From the IMG/VR virus record IMGVR_UViG_3300045806_000031, positions 1-28,648 of that record: a stretch of 28,648 bases of DNA; one strand, written 5' to 3'. This DNA comes from a virus. The position numbers and the translations under genes were made by a program. The notes under the pieces are model-generated. The model saw only the letters and a list, made by a program, of their open reading frames with translations, ran no database searches and had not been told where the DNA came from. Shown piece by piece: positions 6,568 to 16,082 of the stretch (positions are counted from its first letter, which is position 1; every line of letters begins with the position of its first letter).

Positions 6568-9500
6568 CTATTTGTTGTGGAAGTTGCCAAACCCTACCAT
6601 ACCCCGCGCTGTAATATCTTTTAGGCTCACACCTATCGGCATTCCGATGCTCTGAGCCTGAGCGGACTGCCTTTGGCTCTTCTGCATGGTGCGGCCCAAG
6701 AGCGCCGCTGGCGGCATGAGCCCTGGGTGCTCTCGCTGGTAGTCCTGGGATTGGTGCAACCAGTATTGCTCGCTAGCCGTGTCGCCACGGTTAAGAGCCA
6801 ACACTAGATGCTGGGTGATGTTCTTCTCACGAAGCTGGCGCATCGTGTTTAGGCCGGTCGCGGTGCGCTTCACTTCATCATATTCGGCTTCCTTTGCTGG
6901 ATCGATACCGAGCACCTTCATGGCGATGTCGAAGGCGTTGGCGGTGATGGGGAGCTTCGCGCCGTTCTTGTCCACGAAGCCGCGATTAGCGATCCTCAGA
7001 GCTTCAGTAGGGCTCTTCAGGATTTCCGGGGCCATCTTGATCAGCCCGTTCATGTAGTCGCCGTTGCCGAAGTCGCGCGCCGCGAAAGTGATGTTGGCAA
7101 GGAAGCCGGTTGCTGAACCCGCCTCGCTCTTCAACCAATCCTTCTCGGCGTCTTCCATGCTGCGCTTCTCAACCAGTGCGTTGACGAACGTGCTTCCGGG
7201 CAGGATGCGGCCTTCGCCGACGTGATCGAAGTCAGCGCCGAACGCGCGCGGAAGCCCGCGAGCGATGATCTCGCCTGTCTGCTTGCCGAACGTGTGCGTA
7301 AGGAAGGTCCGGTACGACGCCTGCACGTCGCTACTATCCCCACCTGTGATCAAGTCCTTCAACCGATCATAGACCGCCGCCGCCGTGGACAGCATGGGGA
7401 GCCCCAGCGTTCCCGCGAACATCGCCACCGCCGCCGCGTGCCCCAGCAAGAACTTGCCTGCTTGCGCGCGTTCTTCCGGCGTGCGACCCTTGCCCGTCAG
7501 ATCAGCAACCTCACGGTACATCTTCTCCGTGAGCCGAATTTGGAAGCCCATGAATTGGTTGATCAGGGGGGACATTGACCCAAACATACCTTGCTTGGTT
7601 GTTTGACGTGCATTGCCTGACGGTGCCCAATCCATTTGCGACTGAGACACCTTATCACTCACGAAATCGTGCAGCGTCATGCCGTTGGCTTTATTCGGCG
7701 CTTTCTCGTAAAGATCGCGCGCCGCAAGCGCCGTCAGGATGCGAGGCATCATTTCCGAGTACAGGCCCATGGCGTTCGCCGCCGCTGTCACCTGACCTAG
7801 CTGCCCATGCGACAGCGGACCATGACCGGCCATCGCCTGAGTGTACGAGCTATGATGGAAGTCACCCCGCATGGCCTGCGTCATGAGGAAGTCTACATCC
7901 TTCTGGGACAGTCCTGCCTTGAGCAAGGTCTCGTCTCGCATACCGAAGCGCGTTGCGTCGGGACCGCTCATCACCGCACGCAGAACCTTGATCGCCAAGG
8001 GAGCCGCGCGCCCCAGAGCCAACGCACTGTTGGCAAACCCGTGCGTCTTCGCCAACTCGGGCAGCGAAAGCGTCGGTATCTGGGTCATCAACGTGAGCAC
8101 GTATGCCGGGGACGATCCCACCTGAAACGTGTGGGTCATCTGGCGCACACCATCCATGAAGTTCTCGGGTGGCGCGGTCGTGCGGTTCTTCTCACGCATG
8201 ATTAGTTCGGACGCCGCCTGTGCGCCGCCAAGGATTTGGTTGGGTCCGAGATCGCGGTTGCCGTTGTTTGCTCGGACCTGATCTTTGATATCCCTCATGG
8301 ATTGAGCCATTTCATCGGCCAGCGACAGCCGCGACGTGCCGCGCGCGTTGGCGATGGACGACTTGCCGAAGCTCTCGATCATGTGTGGGCTGAAGCCCTG
8401 CACGTTCTCACGATGCGCATACAGGCGCGAGAGCGAGTTCTCAGGCGTCATGTTGAGCATCGTGCGCGTCAGATCGTGTATTTGCTGGTGATACGCCTTG
8501 TTTAGCTCCACCTCGGTTTCGGCGCTCGCGCCCTCTGGGATGTCTGGTTGAGCACTACGCGCAGCCTCGATCAGACGCTTCATCCATACGGGTGATATCG
8601 CCTGATAGATGTTGGTGGTTCCTGCTTCGCCAGCCGTGACTTCCTTGTCCTTGGCCAGCACGCCGTCGTCCTGAGCCTTCAAGAACAACTGGCGTAGCTT
8701 CTCCATCTGCGCCGCGTCGCTCACGCGCACGTAGACGTTGGTGTTCTCGCCACCCTTCATGATCGCCGCGTTGTTGAACCCCGCATCCTTCATGCGCTTG
8801 CTCAAGTCCTCGGCGTTCTTCTCGTTGATCTCGCCTGTAGGGTCGACGCTGATATGGCCGGAAACAAAGTGCGAGCCCTCACGGTTCAAGTGGAAGTAAG
8901 TTCCCTCTTGTGCGCGCTTGTCCGCCGCGTCAAAATCGTCGGTCAGGCTCTTGATCGCATCGCCGTTGCGCGTGAGCCGCGTCCGCTCGTTCATCGCGTC
9001 TTTCAGTATAGCCGAGCGCAGTTTGTATGCAGCATCGTCAACTTTGACGCCGTTGCTACGCTCGCCGGCACGCCGCTTCTCTTCGCTCTTCACGATGTTG
9101 TCGTGAACATCCCGCGCGCCGGACAGTTCGCCCCGGAGCTTGGTTAGTCCCTGCTTCTGACTGTCCGTGACGCCCTGCCAGAACTGCAAGGCGCGATGCG
9201 GGTCGTCATGTAAAGCACGGTTCTTTTCGTACTCAGCGAACGGGTCGGAGCGGAAACCATCATACTGACCGTCCAAGCCCTGCGAGTGCATCATGCTACG
9301 CGCGAAGTACGCTTGGTGACGCAGCCGGTCGGCTTCGTTGGACGCCCGTGTGGCTTGGTACGCTTCCAACGCTTTCGGGTTAGTCGCCAACTTACGCCAT
9401 TCGTTGTTAGCCGCCAACACTTCCCGCTGATACACAGCGCTGTTCTTCGAGCCATGCAACCACGTATGTTCCGCCCATGTCTTGGACGGATCAATGTTTT

Positions 9501-12500
9501 GCGCCGTGCGCGCCATCATACCTTCAATGAAGTGCTGAACATCCTTTGGTAGAGACTTCAGCATCATGTAAGCCGCAACCGAGTGCTTCGCCAACGTGTC
9601 CGACCGCACACTATCGTGATGCTGAAGCGCAACCAAGCTCTTCAGCGCAGGCACCAGTTTGCCCCACACCTGTGAGATATGACTGTTCGTCATCCATCCG
9701 AGTGCGTTCTTGCGCCATCCTTCCTGCACGTTGAGAATTTTACCCTTGGCGTCGGCCATCACCGTGTCGGCCATGCGCGCATAAATCGCGTTCGTGCCGT
9801 TGGATATCTGCTTGAGCCCTGCGTCATTGATCTGACTGGGCGTCTCGTGGTTCTCTTGCATCAGGCCGTGCGCTGTGTCGATCACCGCGTCAAACGCCGT
9901 CATCGCGCGCGGCGTCATGCCGAGCATACGGAACACACTATACTTGAAGGCGTTCCACATGGATGTGAGCCGCGAACCGGGCGGTGGCTCTTGGCTCATC
10001 AAGAACTTCTGAAACGTCGGATTGCTGAACGCTTCAGCCACGAACTCTTTTACGTTTGTGAAACCGTAGTGGTCCCCATCCGAGTTGGCTTTCAAATGGT
10101 TGAACAACCGCGTCATTTCGACCGCGTACTGACCGCCCCGGTTCAGCGCGTTAAGCGTAGCGGCGTGCGTCATTTCATGCAGTACGGAGTTCTCTACCTG
10201 ATCCGGCGCATGGATGCCGATGCTGTCTTCGTTGCGCGCGTAGGACGCTGCGACGCGCCCGGATGGGTTCCTCGCCTTCAGATACTCATAATCGCGATCA
10301 CCAGGACCACCCAGGCGCACGCGCGAGTTCACGCCCGCGTCCCTCAGTATGCGCGCCAGTTCCCGCACAGCGGCGTTACTGCCGTTGCGCGTTAGATAAT
10401 CGAGGGTGCCCTTGCCGTTGCGCATACCATCCGTCTCATGGATGAGATACGCGAGGTTCTTGTCGTGCTGCGTGACCACACCGCTCGGGCTCATCAGCGG
10501 GATCGGGCCGGAACCAGTGTGCTCCCGGATGGTGTCCATGAGGCCGCCATCGCCCTGTACATGGTTCTCATAGTCCTCGATCAACTTCTGTGTATCTGGA
10601 CCGACGTTATCTGATTGATTGTCTGTGAGTTCAGAACCAAACATATTCGTCTTGACTGATTTGAAGCCTGACAGGTCGCCCTTATCCATCAGCTTGGCGT
10701 GACCATCCATCGCGTCTAGCACGTTCTCGTGCCGCGCCAACTCAGCCTGAAACGCCGCCTGCTTTGCTTCGATGGGCTGGCGGAAGGTCTTGTATAGCTC
10801 GTCTGGTGTGCGCGCGGGCTTGACTGGCTTTCCCGCCGCTGTCGCCTTCGCGGCGTTACGCGCGTCTGTATTCGCAGCCGTCGCGGCGTATTTCTTAAAC
10901 TCGGGACTTTCCTGTGTCTGATCGTATTTCAGGACTTTGCTCGCCTTCAGTTGGTCAAGCAGATCATACGCCTTCGACAGGCTGTCACGAATGGGTTGCG
11001 ACGGGCGCGGTCCCTTGGATGTATGGGCCTCGACAGGCTTCGCCGCAGCGACGGGCGCTGGGGTCTCGACAGGCGTCTCGACAGCCTGCGCTGCCTTCGC
11101 TGCCTTGGCTTCCGCTTGGTTCTTGAACTTTGGCTTCGCTGGGGTCTCGCCAGCCTGCGCTGCCTTCGCTGCCTTGGCTTCCGCTTGGTTCTTGAACTTC
11201 GGCTTCGCTGGGGTCTCAGCAGCCGCATCGGCCTTGACCTTGGGCGCGCGGGTTTTCTTGATTTTCGCGACCTCCGCAGGCATTTCCGGCGTCGGCATGT
11301 TGCTGTTCGCCGGCTCACTGTAGTGGACCTGATCCTTAGTTAGGTCCACGGTAGGCATGAGCTTCTGCTGGGCGACCTTTCCGTCCACCATGTCCTGAAG
11401 GTTGGATATATCCTTGTTAATCCCCTTCAGACCGGGGGCCTTACCTGACGCCAACCGTGAATTGAGTTGATCCGCTGTCGAGTTGACCAACTGCATGAAG
11501 TCAGGATCAGCCGTGATCTTGTTGCCCAACTGACGAGCGCGTTCGATCATCGCCGACTTATCGGCGTATTTGGTCCCGCTCAAATCAACGGCTTTCGAAG
11601 TACCTGACGGCCTGTTTGCCGTCAGGTACTTCGGATCAATGGTGCCTCCATCCAGCACGCCGAGCTTTTCCGCCAGCGCCGCCACCTTGGGGTGGCCGGT
11701 GCCGCCTGACGCGAAGCTCGACTGAAGGCTGTCCGCCAGCCGCGTCTTCAGGTCCTCCTCGGATGTTACACCATCCGTGATGCTCGTCGGCAGGCCCTTG
11801 TTCTCAGCGCGTACCTGACCCACGTCAAACGGCGGCGTGGTTGACGTGATCGGCTCTTCGAACGGTAGCGTGGCTTGCGGCGGCGGTGCCTGTTCAGCAG
11901 CAGGCTTCACCACTGGTTCTTCAGGAACCGGCTGTGATTGCGGCGCGGGCGGACTTGCCTTCGCGATCTTGTTCCGCTCGGCCTGAACGTCCTGCAACGT
12001 CTTCGTGAGCGGGTCAACCGGCGCGGGAGCCGCTGGGGGAGCCCCTGGCGCTGTCGGCGGCGTTGGCTCTTCGATCTGGCGCGGACCCACGAAGTCGGGC
12101 GGACCCGACTTCTCTTCAGGATGCACCAGCGCGTTGGGGAGCCCCGTGCGCGAGTTCAGTTCGTTGATCATGGCGTCATGCAGCATGCCATCGCCGGGCT
12201 TCAACTGGCCTTCGTTGCGCACTTGCGTGAACTGGTCAACCAAGTTCGATAGGTGCGCTGACGGATATTGCCGCACCATGCTAGCCAACGCCTGAGGCAG
12301 CGACCCCAGGTCTAGCTGGCCATCAGGCGTCGTCGTGGCTCCACCATACTGCTTCAGCAGTTGCGCTTCCTGTTCCGCCGCCGTCTTCGCCGGAACGTCG
12401 CCAAGGTTGAGCGCGCCTTGCTGACCCTGGTTGAAATCAACCGGGGGCGTTGGCTCTTCGATCTGGCGCGGACCCACGAAGTCGGGCGGACCCGACTTCT

Positions 12501-13776
12501 CTTCAGGATGCACCAGCGCGTTGGGGAGCCCCGTGCGCGAGTTCAGTTCGTTGATCATGGCGTCATGCAGCATGCCATCGCCGGGCTTCAACTGGCCTTC
12601 GTTGCGCACTTGCGTGAACTGGTCAACCAAGTTCGATAGGTGCGCTGACGGATATTGCCGCACCATGCTAGCCAACGCCTGAGGCAGCGACCCCAGGTCT
12701 AGCTGGCCATCAGGCGTCGTCGTGGCTCCACCATACTGCTTCAGCAGTTGCGCTTCCTGTTCCGCCGCCGTCTTCGCCGGAACGTCGCCAAGGTTGAGCG
12801 CGCCTTGCTGACCCTGGTTGAAATCAACCGGGGGCGCTACAGGTGCGACAGGCACGTTCTGGGGCGTTTCCACCTGAGGCGTCGTGCCGTTGAGCACCTG
12901 ATCAACGCCTGTGGAAATGGCGTTGTTGTCCACCTTGGCGATGGGCGTCTTCGCCAGCGCGTGGAACGCGCCGCCGAACACCGCGCCCTGAAATGCGCCG
13001 CCAAGCGCCGCCTGCACGACGCTGTTCGCCTTGCTGGCGAAGTCCCTGTTGGGATCGCCCATCTGGCCAGTCAGGTACTCCGTCGCCGCGCCAACGCCCG
13101 CCTGTGTGGCCGCGCCGGTCGCCGCGCCCGTGAAGATGCGGTTGAGCAAATCCCCACCTACGCCCTTGGCCAGCGCGCCTTCGATCTGGTGCGGCAGGAT
13201 GGTCTGCAACGCCGCCTCGGGCACACCCAGACCCAGCGCCTTGGCCGCGCCGCCCTGCGTCAGGTTGCCATCATAGTCCGTTTGGCGCTGGACATTTGCG
13301 CCAACACTCAGCGGGTAAGCCGCTAGGCCGGTCCCCAACAACGATCTCGCGCCCGCCGTCGCCAGCACACCCGCGCCCGCCGCAGCTTCTTCCGGTGCGC
13401 CGATAGCTGAGACAGCGCCGATCCCCAGCATCGCCGCCAGGGATGGCGCACCTTGCGCGATCTGATACCCCATACCCGCTGGCGACCATGGATGGTCCTC
13501 CAAATCCTGACGTGCGTAGGTGGCGGCAGTAGCGCGCTGCCCCGCCGCGTAATCAGCGGCGCTCTGCGCTGTTTGATCCGCGCCTACCAGCTTCGCGCCG
13601 GCCTGCACAGCGCTGCCCACTTGACTGAGAGCGCTGTGAAAGCCGGACCCGAGACCCGCCGTCAACCAGTTGCCTGTACCGGACGCCTGCGGGACATCGT
13701 TGCCTTGCGGGCCTGTGTCCTGAGACGGCGGCAACTGACCGGCGTTGAGATAATCTTGAAAGCTGGGAAGAGCCAT
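6568..13776 (-). CDS. Giant PLxRFG/polyvalent-type virion protein with HExxH motif
   Basis: This 2402-aa protein is the largest in the window. Residues about 60-290 are Ala/Gly-rich with several hydrophobic, possibly membrane-active stretches. Two identical 129-aa units cover about 314-571, followed by Pro/Ala/Lys-rich linkers with a 23-aa repeat (near 850-905) built on AKPKFKNQAEAKAAKAAQA. A zinc-metalloprotease-like HEMTH motif lies at 1200-1204, followed by YGFTNVKEFVAEAF, a pattern seen in phage polyvalent proteins. The C-terminal 500-600 residues (including SPLINQFMGFQIRLTEKMYR and a long AGTLGLP hydrophobic stretch) resemble proteins annotated as PLxRFG-domain. Such proteins are thought to be packaged in the head and ejected with the DNA. 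Here that role is inferred from size, position between neck and lysis genes, and family. AAGGCGGC precedes the ATG. Confidence 0.88.
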   Translation of the reverse strand: MALPSFQDYLNAGQLPPSQDTGPQGNDVPQASGTGNWLTAGLGSGFHSALSQVGSAVQAGAKLVGADQTAQSAADYAAGQRATAATYARQDLEDHPWSPAGMGYQIAQGAPSLAAMLGIGAVSAIGAPEEAAAGAGVLATAGARSLLGTGLAAYPLSVGANVQRQTDYDGNLTQGGAAKALGLGVPEAALQTILPHQIEGALAKGVGGDLLNRIFTGAATGAATQAGVGAATEYLTGQMGDPNRDFASKANSVVQAALGGAFQGAVFGGAFHALAKTPIAKVDNNAISTGVDQVLNGTTPQVETPQNVPVAPVAPPVDFNQGQQGALNLGDVPAKTAAEQEAQLLKQYGGATTTPDGQLDLGSLPQALASMVRQYPSAHLSNLVDQFTQVRNEGQLKPGDGMLHDAMINELNSRTGLPNALVHPEEKSGPPDFVGPRQIEEPTPPVDFNQGQQGALNLGDVPAKTAAEQEAQLLKQYGGATTTPDGQLDLGSLPQALASMVRQYPSAHLSNLVDQFTQVRNEGQLKPGDGMLHDAMINELNSRTGLPNALVHPEEKSGPPDFVGPRQIEEPTPPTAPGAPPAAPAPVDPLTKTLQDVQAERNKIAKASPPAPQSQPVPEEPVVKPAAEQAPPPQATLPFEEPITSTTPPFDVGQVRAENKGLPTSITDGVTSEEDLKTRLADSLQSSFASGGTGHPKVAALAEKLGVLDGGTIDPKYLTANRPSGTSKAVDLSGTKYADKSAMIERARQLGNKITADPDFMQLVNSTADQLNSRLASGKAPGLKGINKDISNLQDMVDGKVAQQKLMPTVDLTKDQVHYSEPANSNMPTPEMPAEVAKIKKTRAPKVKADAAAETPAKPKFKNQAEAKAAKAAQAGETPAKPKFKNQAEAKAAKAAQAVETPVETPAPVAAAKPVEAHTSKGPRPSQPIRDSLSKAYDLLDQLKASKVLKYDQTQESPEFKKYAATAANTDARNAAKATAAGKPVKPARTPDELYKTFRQPIEAKQAAFQAELARHENVLDAMDGHAKLMDKGDLSGFKSVKTNMFGSELTDNQSDNVGPDTQKLIEDYENHVQGDGGLMDTIREHTGSGPIPLMSPSGVVTQHDKNLAYLIHETDGMRNGKGTLDYLTRNGSNAAVRELARILRDAGVNSRVRLGGPGDRDYEYLKARNPSGRVAASYARNEDSIGIHAPDQVENSVLHEMTHAATLNALNRGGQYAVEMTRLFNHLKANSDGDHYGFTNVKEFVAEAFSNPTFQKFLMSQEPPPGSRLTSMWNAFKYSVFRMLGMTPRAMTAFDAVIDTAHGLMQENHETPSQINDAGLKQISNGTNAIYARMADTVMADAKGKILNVQEGWRKNALGWMTNSHISQVWGKLVPALKSLVALQHHDSVRSDTLAKHSVAAYMMLKSLPKDVQHFIEGMMARTAQNIDPSKTWAEHTWLHGSKNSAVYQREVLAANNEWRKLATNPKALEAYQATRASNEADRLRHQAYFARSMMHSQGLDGQYDGFRSDPFAEYEKNRALHDDPHRALQFWQGVTDSQKQGLTKLRGELSGARDVHDNIVKSEEKRRAGERSNGVKVDDAAYKLRSAILKDAMNERTRLTRNGDAIKSLTDDFDAADKRAQEGTYFHLNREGSHFVSGHISVDPTGEINEKNAEDLSKRMKDAGFNNAAIMKGGENTNVYVRVSDAAQMEKLRQLFLKAQDDGVLAKDKEVTAGEAGTTNIYQAISPVWMKRLIEAARSAQPDIPEGASAETEVELNKAYHQQIHDLTRTMLNMTPENSLSRLYAHRENVQGFSPHMIESFGKSSIANARGTSRLSLADEMAQSMRDIKDQVRANNGNRDLGPNQILGGAQAASELIMREKNRTTAPPENFMDGVRQMTHTFQVGSSPAYVLTLMTQIPTLSLPELAKTHGFANSALALGRAAPLAIKVLRAVMSGPDATRFGMRDETLLKAGLSQKDVDFLMTQAMRGDFHHSSYTQAMAGHGPLSHGQLGQVTAAANAMGLYSEMMPRILTALAARDLYEKAPNKANGMTLHDFVSDKVSQSQMDWAPSGNARQTTKQGMFGSMSPLINQFMGFQIRLTEKMYREVADLTGKGRTPEERAQAGKFLLGHAAAVAMFAGTLGLPMLSTAAAVYDRLKDLITGGDSSDVQASYRTFLTHTFGKQTGEIIARGLPRAFGADFDHVGEGRILPGSTFVNALVEKRSMEDAEKDWLKSEAGSATGFLANITFAARDFGNGDYMNGLIKMAPEILKSPTEALRIANRGFVDKNGAKLPITANAFDIAMKVLGIDPAKEAEYDEVKRTATGLNTMRQLREKNITQHLVLALNRGDTASEQYWLHQSQDYQREHPGLMPPAALLGRTMQKSQRQSAQAQSIGMPIGVSLKDITARGMVGFGNFHNK
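11082..11240. repeat. 69-bp tandem repeat (23 codons) inside the giant virion gene
   Basis: Two near-identical copies with a period of 69 bp encode the Lys/Ala/Gln-rich unit AKPKFKNQAEAKAAKAAQA plus a few residues. A partial, diverged third copy follows at the low-coordinate side (VETPVETPAP on the protein). The region is probably a charged, flexible or helical linker. The in-frame period keeps the giant protein open. Confidence 0.85.
12059..12836. repeat. Exact 387-bp tandem duplication inside the giant virion gene
   Basis: The block beginning near 12062 is repeated from 12449 with no difference that I can find, giving a 387-bp (129-codon) period. The predicted protein shows two identical consecutive 129-residue units running from VDFNQGQQGALNLGDVP to PDFVGPRQIEEPTPP. 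A short extra match (about 4 bases and 10 bases) extends past the ends of the units. Exact identity implies a very recent duplication, active homogenisation, or an assembly artefact. Confidence 0.93.
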
Positions 13777-13779
13777 TTT

Positions 13780-15273
13780 TTAGCCGCCTTGGCTGTCGTT
13801 CGTAATGCTCTGATCCGCACCATAGTAGCTTTGCGGCTCAGTGACTTTCTTGCGTGCTCCCGTGCGCGCGTTCAGCGCATCTTGTAGGTTCTTATTATAC
13901 GCATCCAAGGATGTTTTAGTTGATCCCTTGCTGGCGTTCTGCGCGTTCAGCACGCCCTGGTCCAACTGACCGAAATATTGACCCTGAGCGCGTTGGGTCG
14001 GGCTCAGGTAGTGCTGCATCGCCCATAGGCTCTTGGCCATGCCCCAAGGCATGTCCGCCACCGCCGCCTGAAACTGCTCACGAGTGTACTCATGCGGGTT
14101 CAGCAGCGCGTCGACATGGCGGGGGTCCGCGCCCGATAGCTGGACCGCGGTCTGGTTCAAGTTCGGGTCGGTGATCGGCTTGCCTGTAGCCGTGCGCGTG
14201 GCTGGTGCGCTAACCAAGCTCTGGAGCACCGAGCCGAACATCGGATCATTCGCGCCCGCCTGCTGAAAGCCGCCACCCAGCGCTGGTCTGCCTGGAAGCG
14301 ATCCGCCCGGTTGGCCCTGAGGGTTTGCGGGAGCGCCAGCAAACGGGGGGTCAATCTGCTGGTCAGAGGCACGAGTGGTGAAATCGTTCGGGTTGTCAGG
14401 CACGGAGCCCCCAGGTTGGCCACCATAGTTAGGACCAGCGCTAGTTTTGTTGGCCGCCGCCTGCTGACCCCGCGAGAACGGGCCAAGTTGACCGGAGATC
14501 ACTCTATCAGCGGGCGTTACGGTGGTAGGGTTGGTGATCCCCGGCGCACCGCCCAAGTTAAAACCCACGTCGTTGGTTCCACCAGCGAACCCTTGTTCCT
14601 TGGGGGCAAGACCAATCGCTGCGCGCAGATGCGCGACAAAGTGCTGATCGAGCCCCGAGTAGGATGCTGTCTGAGCATCGTAGCCCTGCGCTGGTTGACC
14701 GCCTCCCGCCCCGACGTTGGGGCCGCCCACGTCGCTGGTGCCTTCCGCGAACCGCTTGACGCCCATCCCTAGGGACTGCCGTAGGCCCTGGTTCTGGCCT
14801 GCCGGTGTGGGCGACGGAGGCGGTGGAGGCGCTTCCTGAGGGTTCCACGAGCCACCCATGCCAGGGCGCGTCTGCATCCCTTGAGCATTGGTGTTCACGT
14901 CGTTGGTGCCACCAGCGAAGTGCGGGCCGTTCCCGTAGGTGGCCTGGGCAGATTGTTTGGCGTTCTTGAAGAACCTATCTGCTTCTGCCGCGCCCATGCG
15001 CTGGCCAGCCGCCCACAGATCGGCATGCGACATAGCAGGGTTAATGAACTCTTGGGTCTCACCAGGGCTACCTACGCGGTCCATGCCGCTGCCACCAGCG
15101 TTCAAAGTTACATCGGATGAACCACCAGCAAAGCCGGGAGGCTTGCCCTTCGCCTGGGGAGCGGGCGCAGCCTGCATCTGGGCTGGATGCGGGATCGGGA
15201 AGGGCGGCGGCGCGGGCCGCTTGCCCATAGGCATGGGCATACCCCCGCTGGGTGCTTTGATCGGCTTGGCCAT
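13780..15273 (-). CDS. Unrecognised virion-associated protein with four FAGGT-type motifs
   Basis: This 497-aa protein is rich in Pro, Gly, Gln and Ala and has no membrane span. Its notable feature is a motif repeated four times in the N-terminal half: FAGGSSDV (48), FAGGTNDV (119), FAEGTSDV (175) and FAGGTNDV (229), each followed by an Asn/Gly-rich stretch. Similar 'F-A-x-G-T-x-x-V' motifs occur in other phage virion proteins, but I cannot name the family. The C-terminal part (about 330-497) is less repetitive and helical (REQFQAAVADMPWGMAKSLW). The longer open frame upstream overlaps the adaptor gene; the real start is ATG 15273, preceded by GGGAG at seven bases. It lies 3 bases from the giant virion gene, so an internal-virion or ejection role is plausible. 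Confidence 0.82.
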   Translation of the reverse strand: MAKPIKAPSGGMPMPMGKRPAPPPFPIPHPAQMQAAPAPQAKGKPPGFAGGSSDVTLNAGGSGMDRVGSPGETQEFINPAMSHADLWAAGQRMGAAEADRFFKNAKQSAQATYGNGPHFAGGTNDVNTNAQGMQTRPGMGGSWNPQEAPPPPPSPTPAGQNQGLRQSLGMGVKRFAEGTSDVGGPNVGAGGGQPAQGYDAQTASYSGLDQHFVAHLRAAIGLAPKEQGFAGGTNDVGFNLGGAPGITNPTTVTPADRVISGQLGPFSRGQQAAANKTSAGPNYGGQPGGSVPDNPNDFTTRASDQQIDPPFAGAPANPQGQPGGSLPGRPALGGGFQQAGANDPMFGSVLQSLVSAPATRTATGKPITDPNLNQTAVQLSGADPRHVDALLNPHEYTREQFQAAVADMPWGMAKSLWAMQHYLSPTQRAQGQYFGQLDQGVLNAQNASKGSTKTSLDAYNKNLQDALNARTGARKKVTEPQSYYGADQSITNDSQGG

Positions 15274-15284
15274 GGAGTGCTCCC

Positions 15285-16064
15285 TCAGATATTGGTGTAC
15301 GACCAGCCGTTGCGCCCGAAGGCCCATTGCGGCGGCGTGTAGACTTTCTTGCGTAGGATGTTCTTGGCGTCCGTGCAATGCTGTTCGAAGCTGGTGGCGT
15401 AATCTCTCGCAAGACCGCGTGCGTTGCCACCCGCAATGTCGAGATCGGGCTGTCTGAGCGCCAGATACGCCGCCCAATCCAGCATGTTCAGGTGATAATC
15501 CTCAGGAACCTCAGGTATCGCCGACAGGTTGTTGAGCGTCAGTCGATTGACCGGGTAGCGCACCACGCGGAGCGTGCCTGAGATGCCGCCGTAGGGCGCG
15601 GCAATCACCGGGTACAGCCGAAGGATCACGGACGACCAAGAGCCATAGTCGTCTTGAGCGATAGCCTCATCCGTGGAATATGCGACGGCCTTGCCCGGAA
15701 CAAGCGTAGAAAGCTGCGCCGGGTCGAAATAGTAGCTGTCGGGCTGCGTGTATGTGTCGAACTGCGAATGTCCCGCCCGCGCCAAGTCAGCGTTATCGCC
15801 GGTCATCCTTACAGATAGGATGGAGATCACTGATTTGTGCATCGGATAGAGGTTCTGCCCCACTACTGTGGAGAACTGACACACTTCCGGGGTGGATGTA
15901 TCCCTAATCACTTCCGCGCGCTGCGCGAAGCGCCGCTGCGCCTGATCAATGTAGCGCACAAGCTGGGCGTCAGACCACAACTGGTCTGAAACCCCGGCGA
16001 CTTGATCTGACACGTCTCGCAGCAAACCGCCACGAAGTTCTTCCAACAAGTCGCCGAGGTTCAT
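15285..16064 (-). CDS. Head-tail adaptor/connector-like protein
   Basis: This 259-aa protein begins MNLGDLLEELRGGLLRDVSD and continues with WSDAQLVRYIDQAQRRFAQR. That is the typical opening of phage adaptor proteins that dock under the portal: a helical pair with 'L...I..AQ..fa..a'. Later segments (FDTYTQPDSYYFD, then ILRLYPVI, then LRVVRYPVNRL, then PEDYHLNMLDWAAYLALRQ) match the beta-rich body and final helices of that family (often labelled DUF6682 or phage adaptor). It probably sits at the neck between the portal and the tail tube. It is followed after 11 bases by the FAGGT-motif protein. GGGA lies about nine bases before the ATG. The identification is from remembered family pattern. Confidence 0.8.
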   Translation of the reverse strand: MNLGDLLEELRGGLLRDVSDQVAGVSDQLWSDAQLVRYIDQAQRRFAQRAEVIRDTSTPEVCQFSTVVGQNLYPMHKSVISILSVRMTGDNADLARAGHSQFDTYTQPDSYYFDPAQLSTLVPGKAVAYSTDEAIAQDDYGSWSSVILRLYPVIAAPYGGISGTLRVVRYPVNRLTLNNLSAIPEVPEDYHLNMLDWAAYLALRQPDLDIAGGNARGLARDYATSFEQHCTDAKNILRKKVYTPPQWAFGRNGWSYTNI

Positions 16065-16082
16065 AATCGTAGTCCCTGGTTG

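Noticed and set aside
9679-10395. Plus-strand open frame (238 codons) inside the giant virion gene
   Set aside because: It is antisense to the region encoding HEMTH, with no start signal; long shadow frames are expected in GC-rich DNA.
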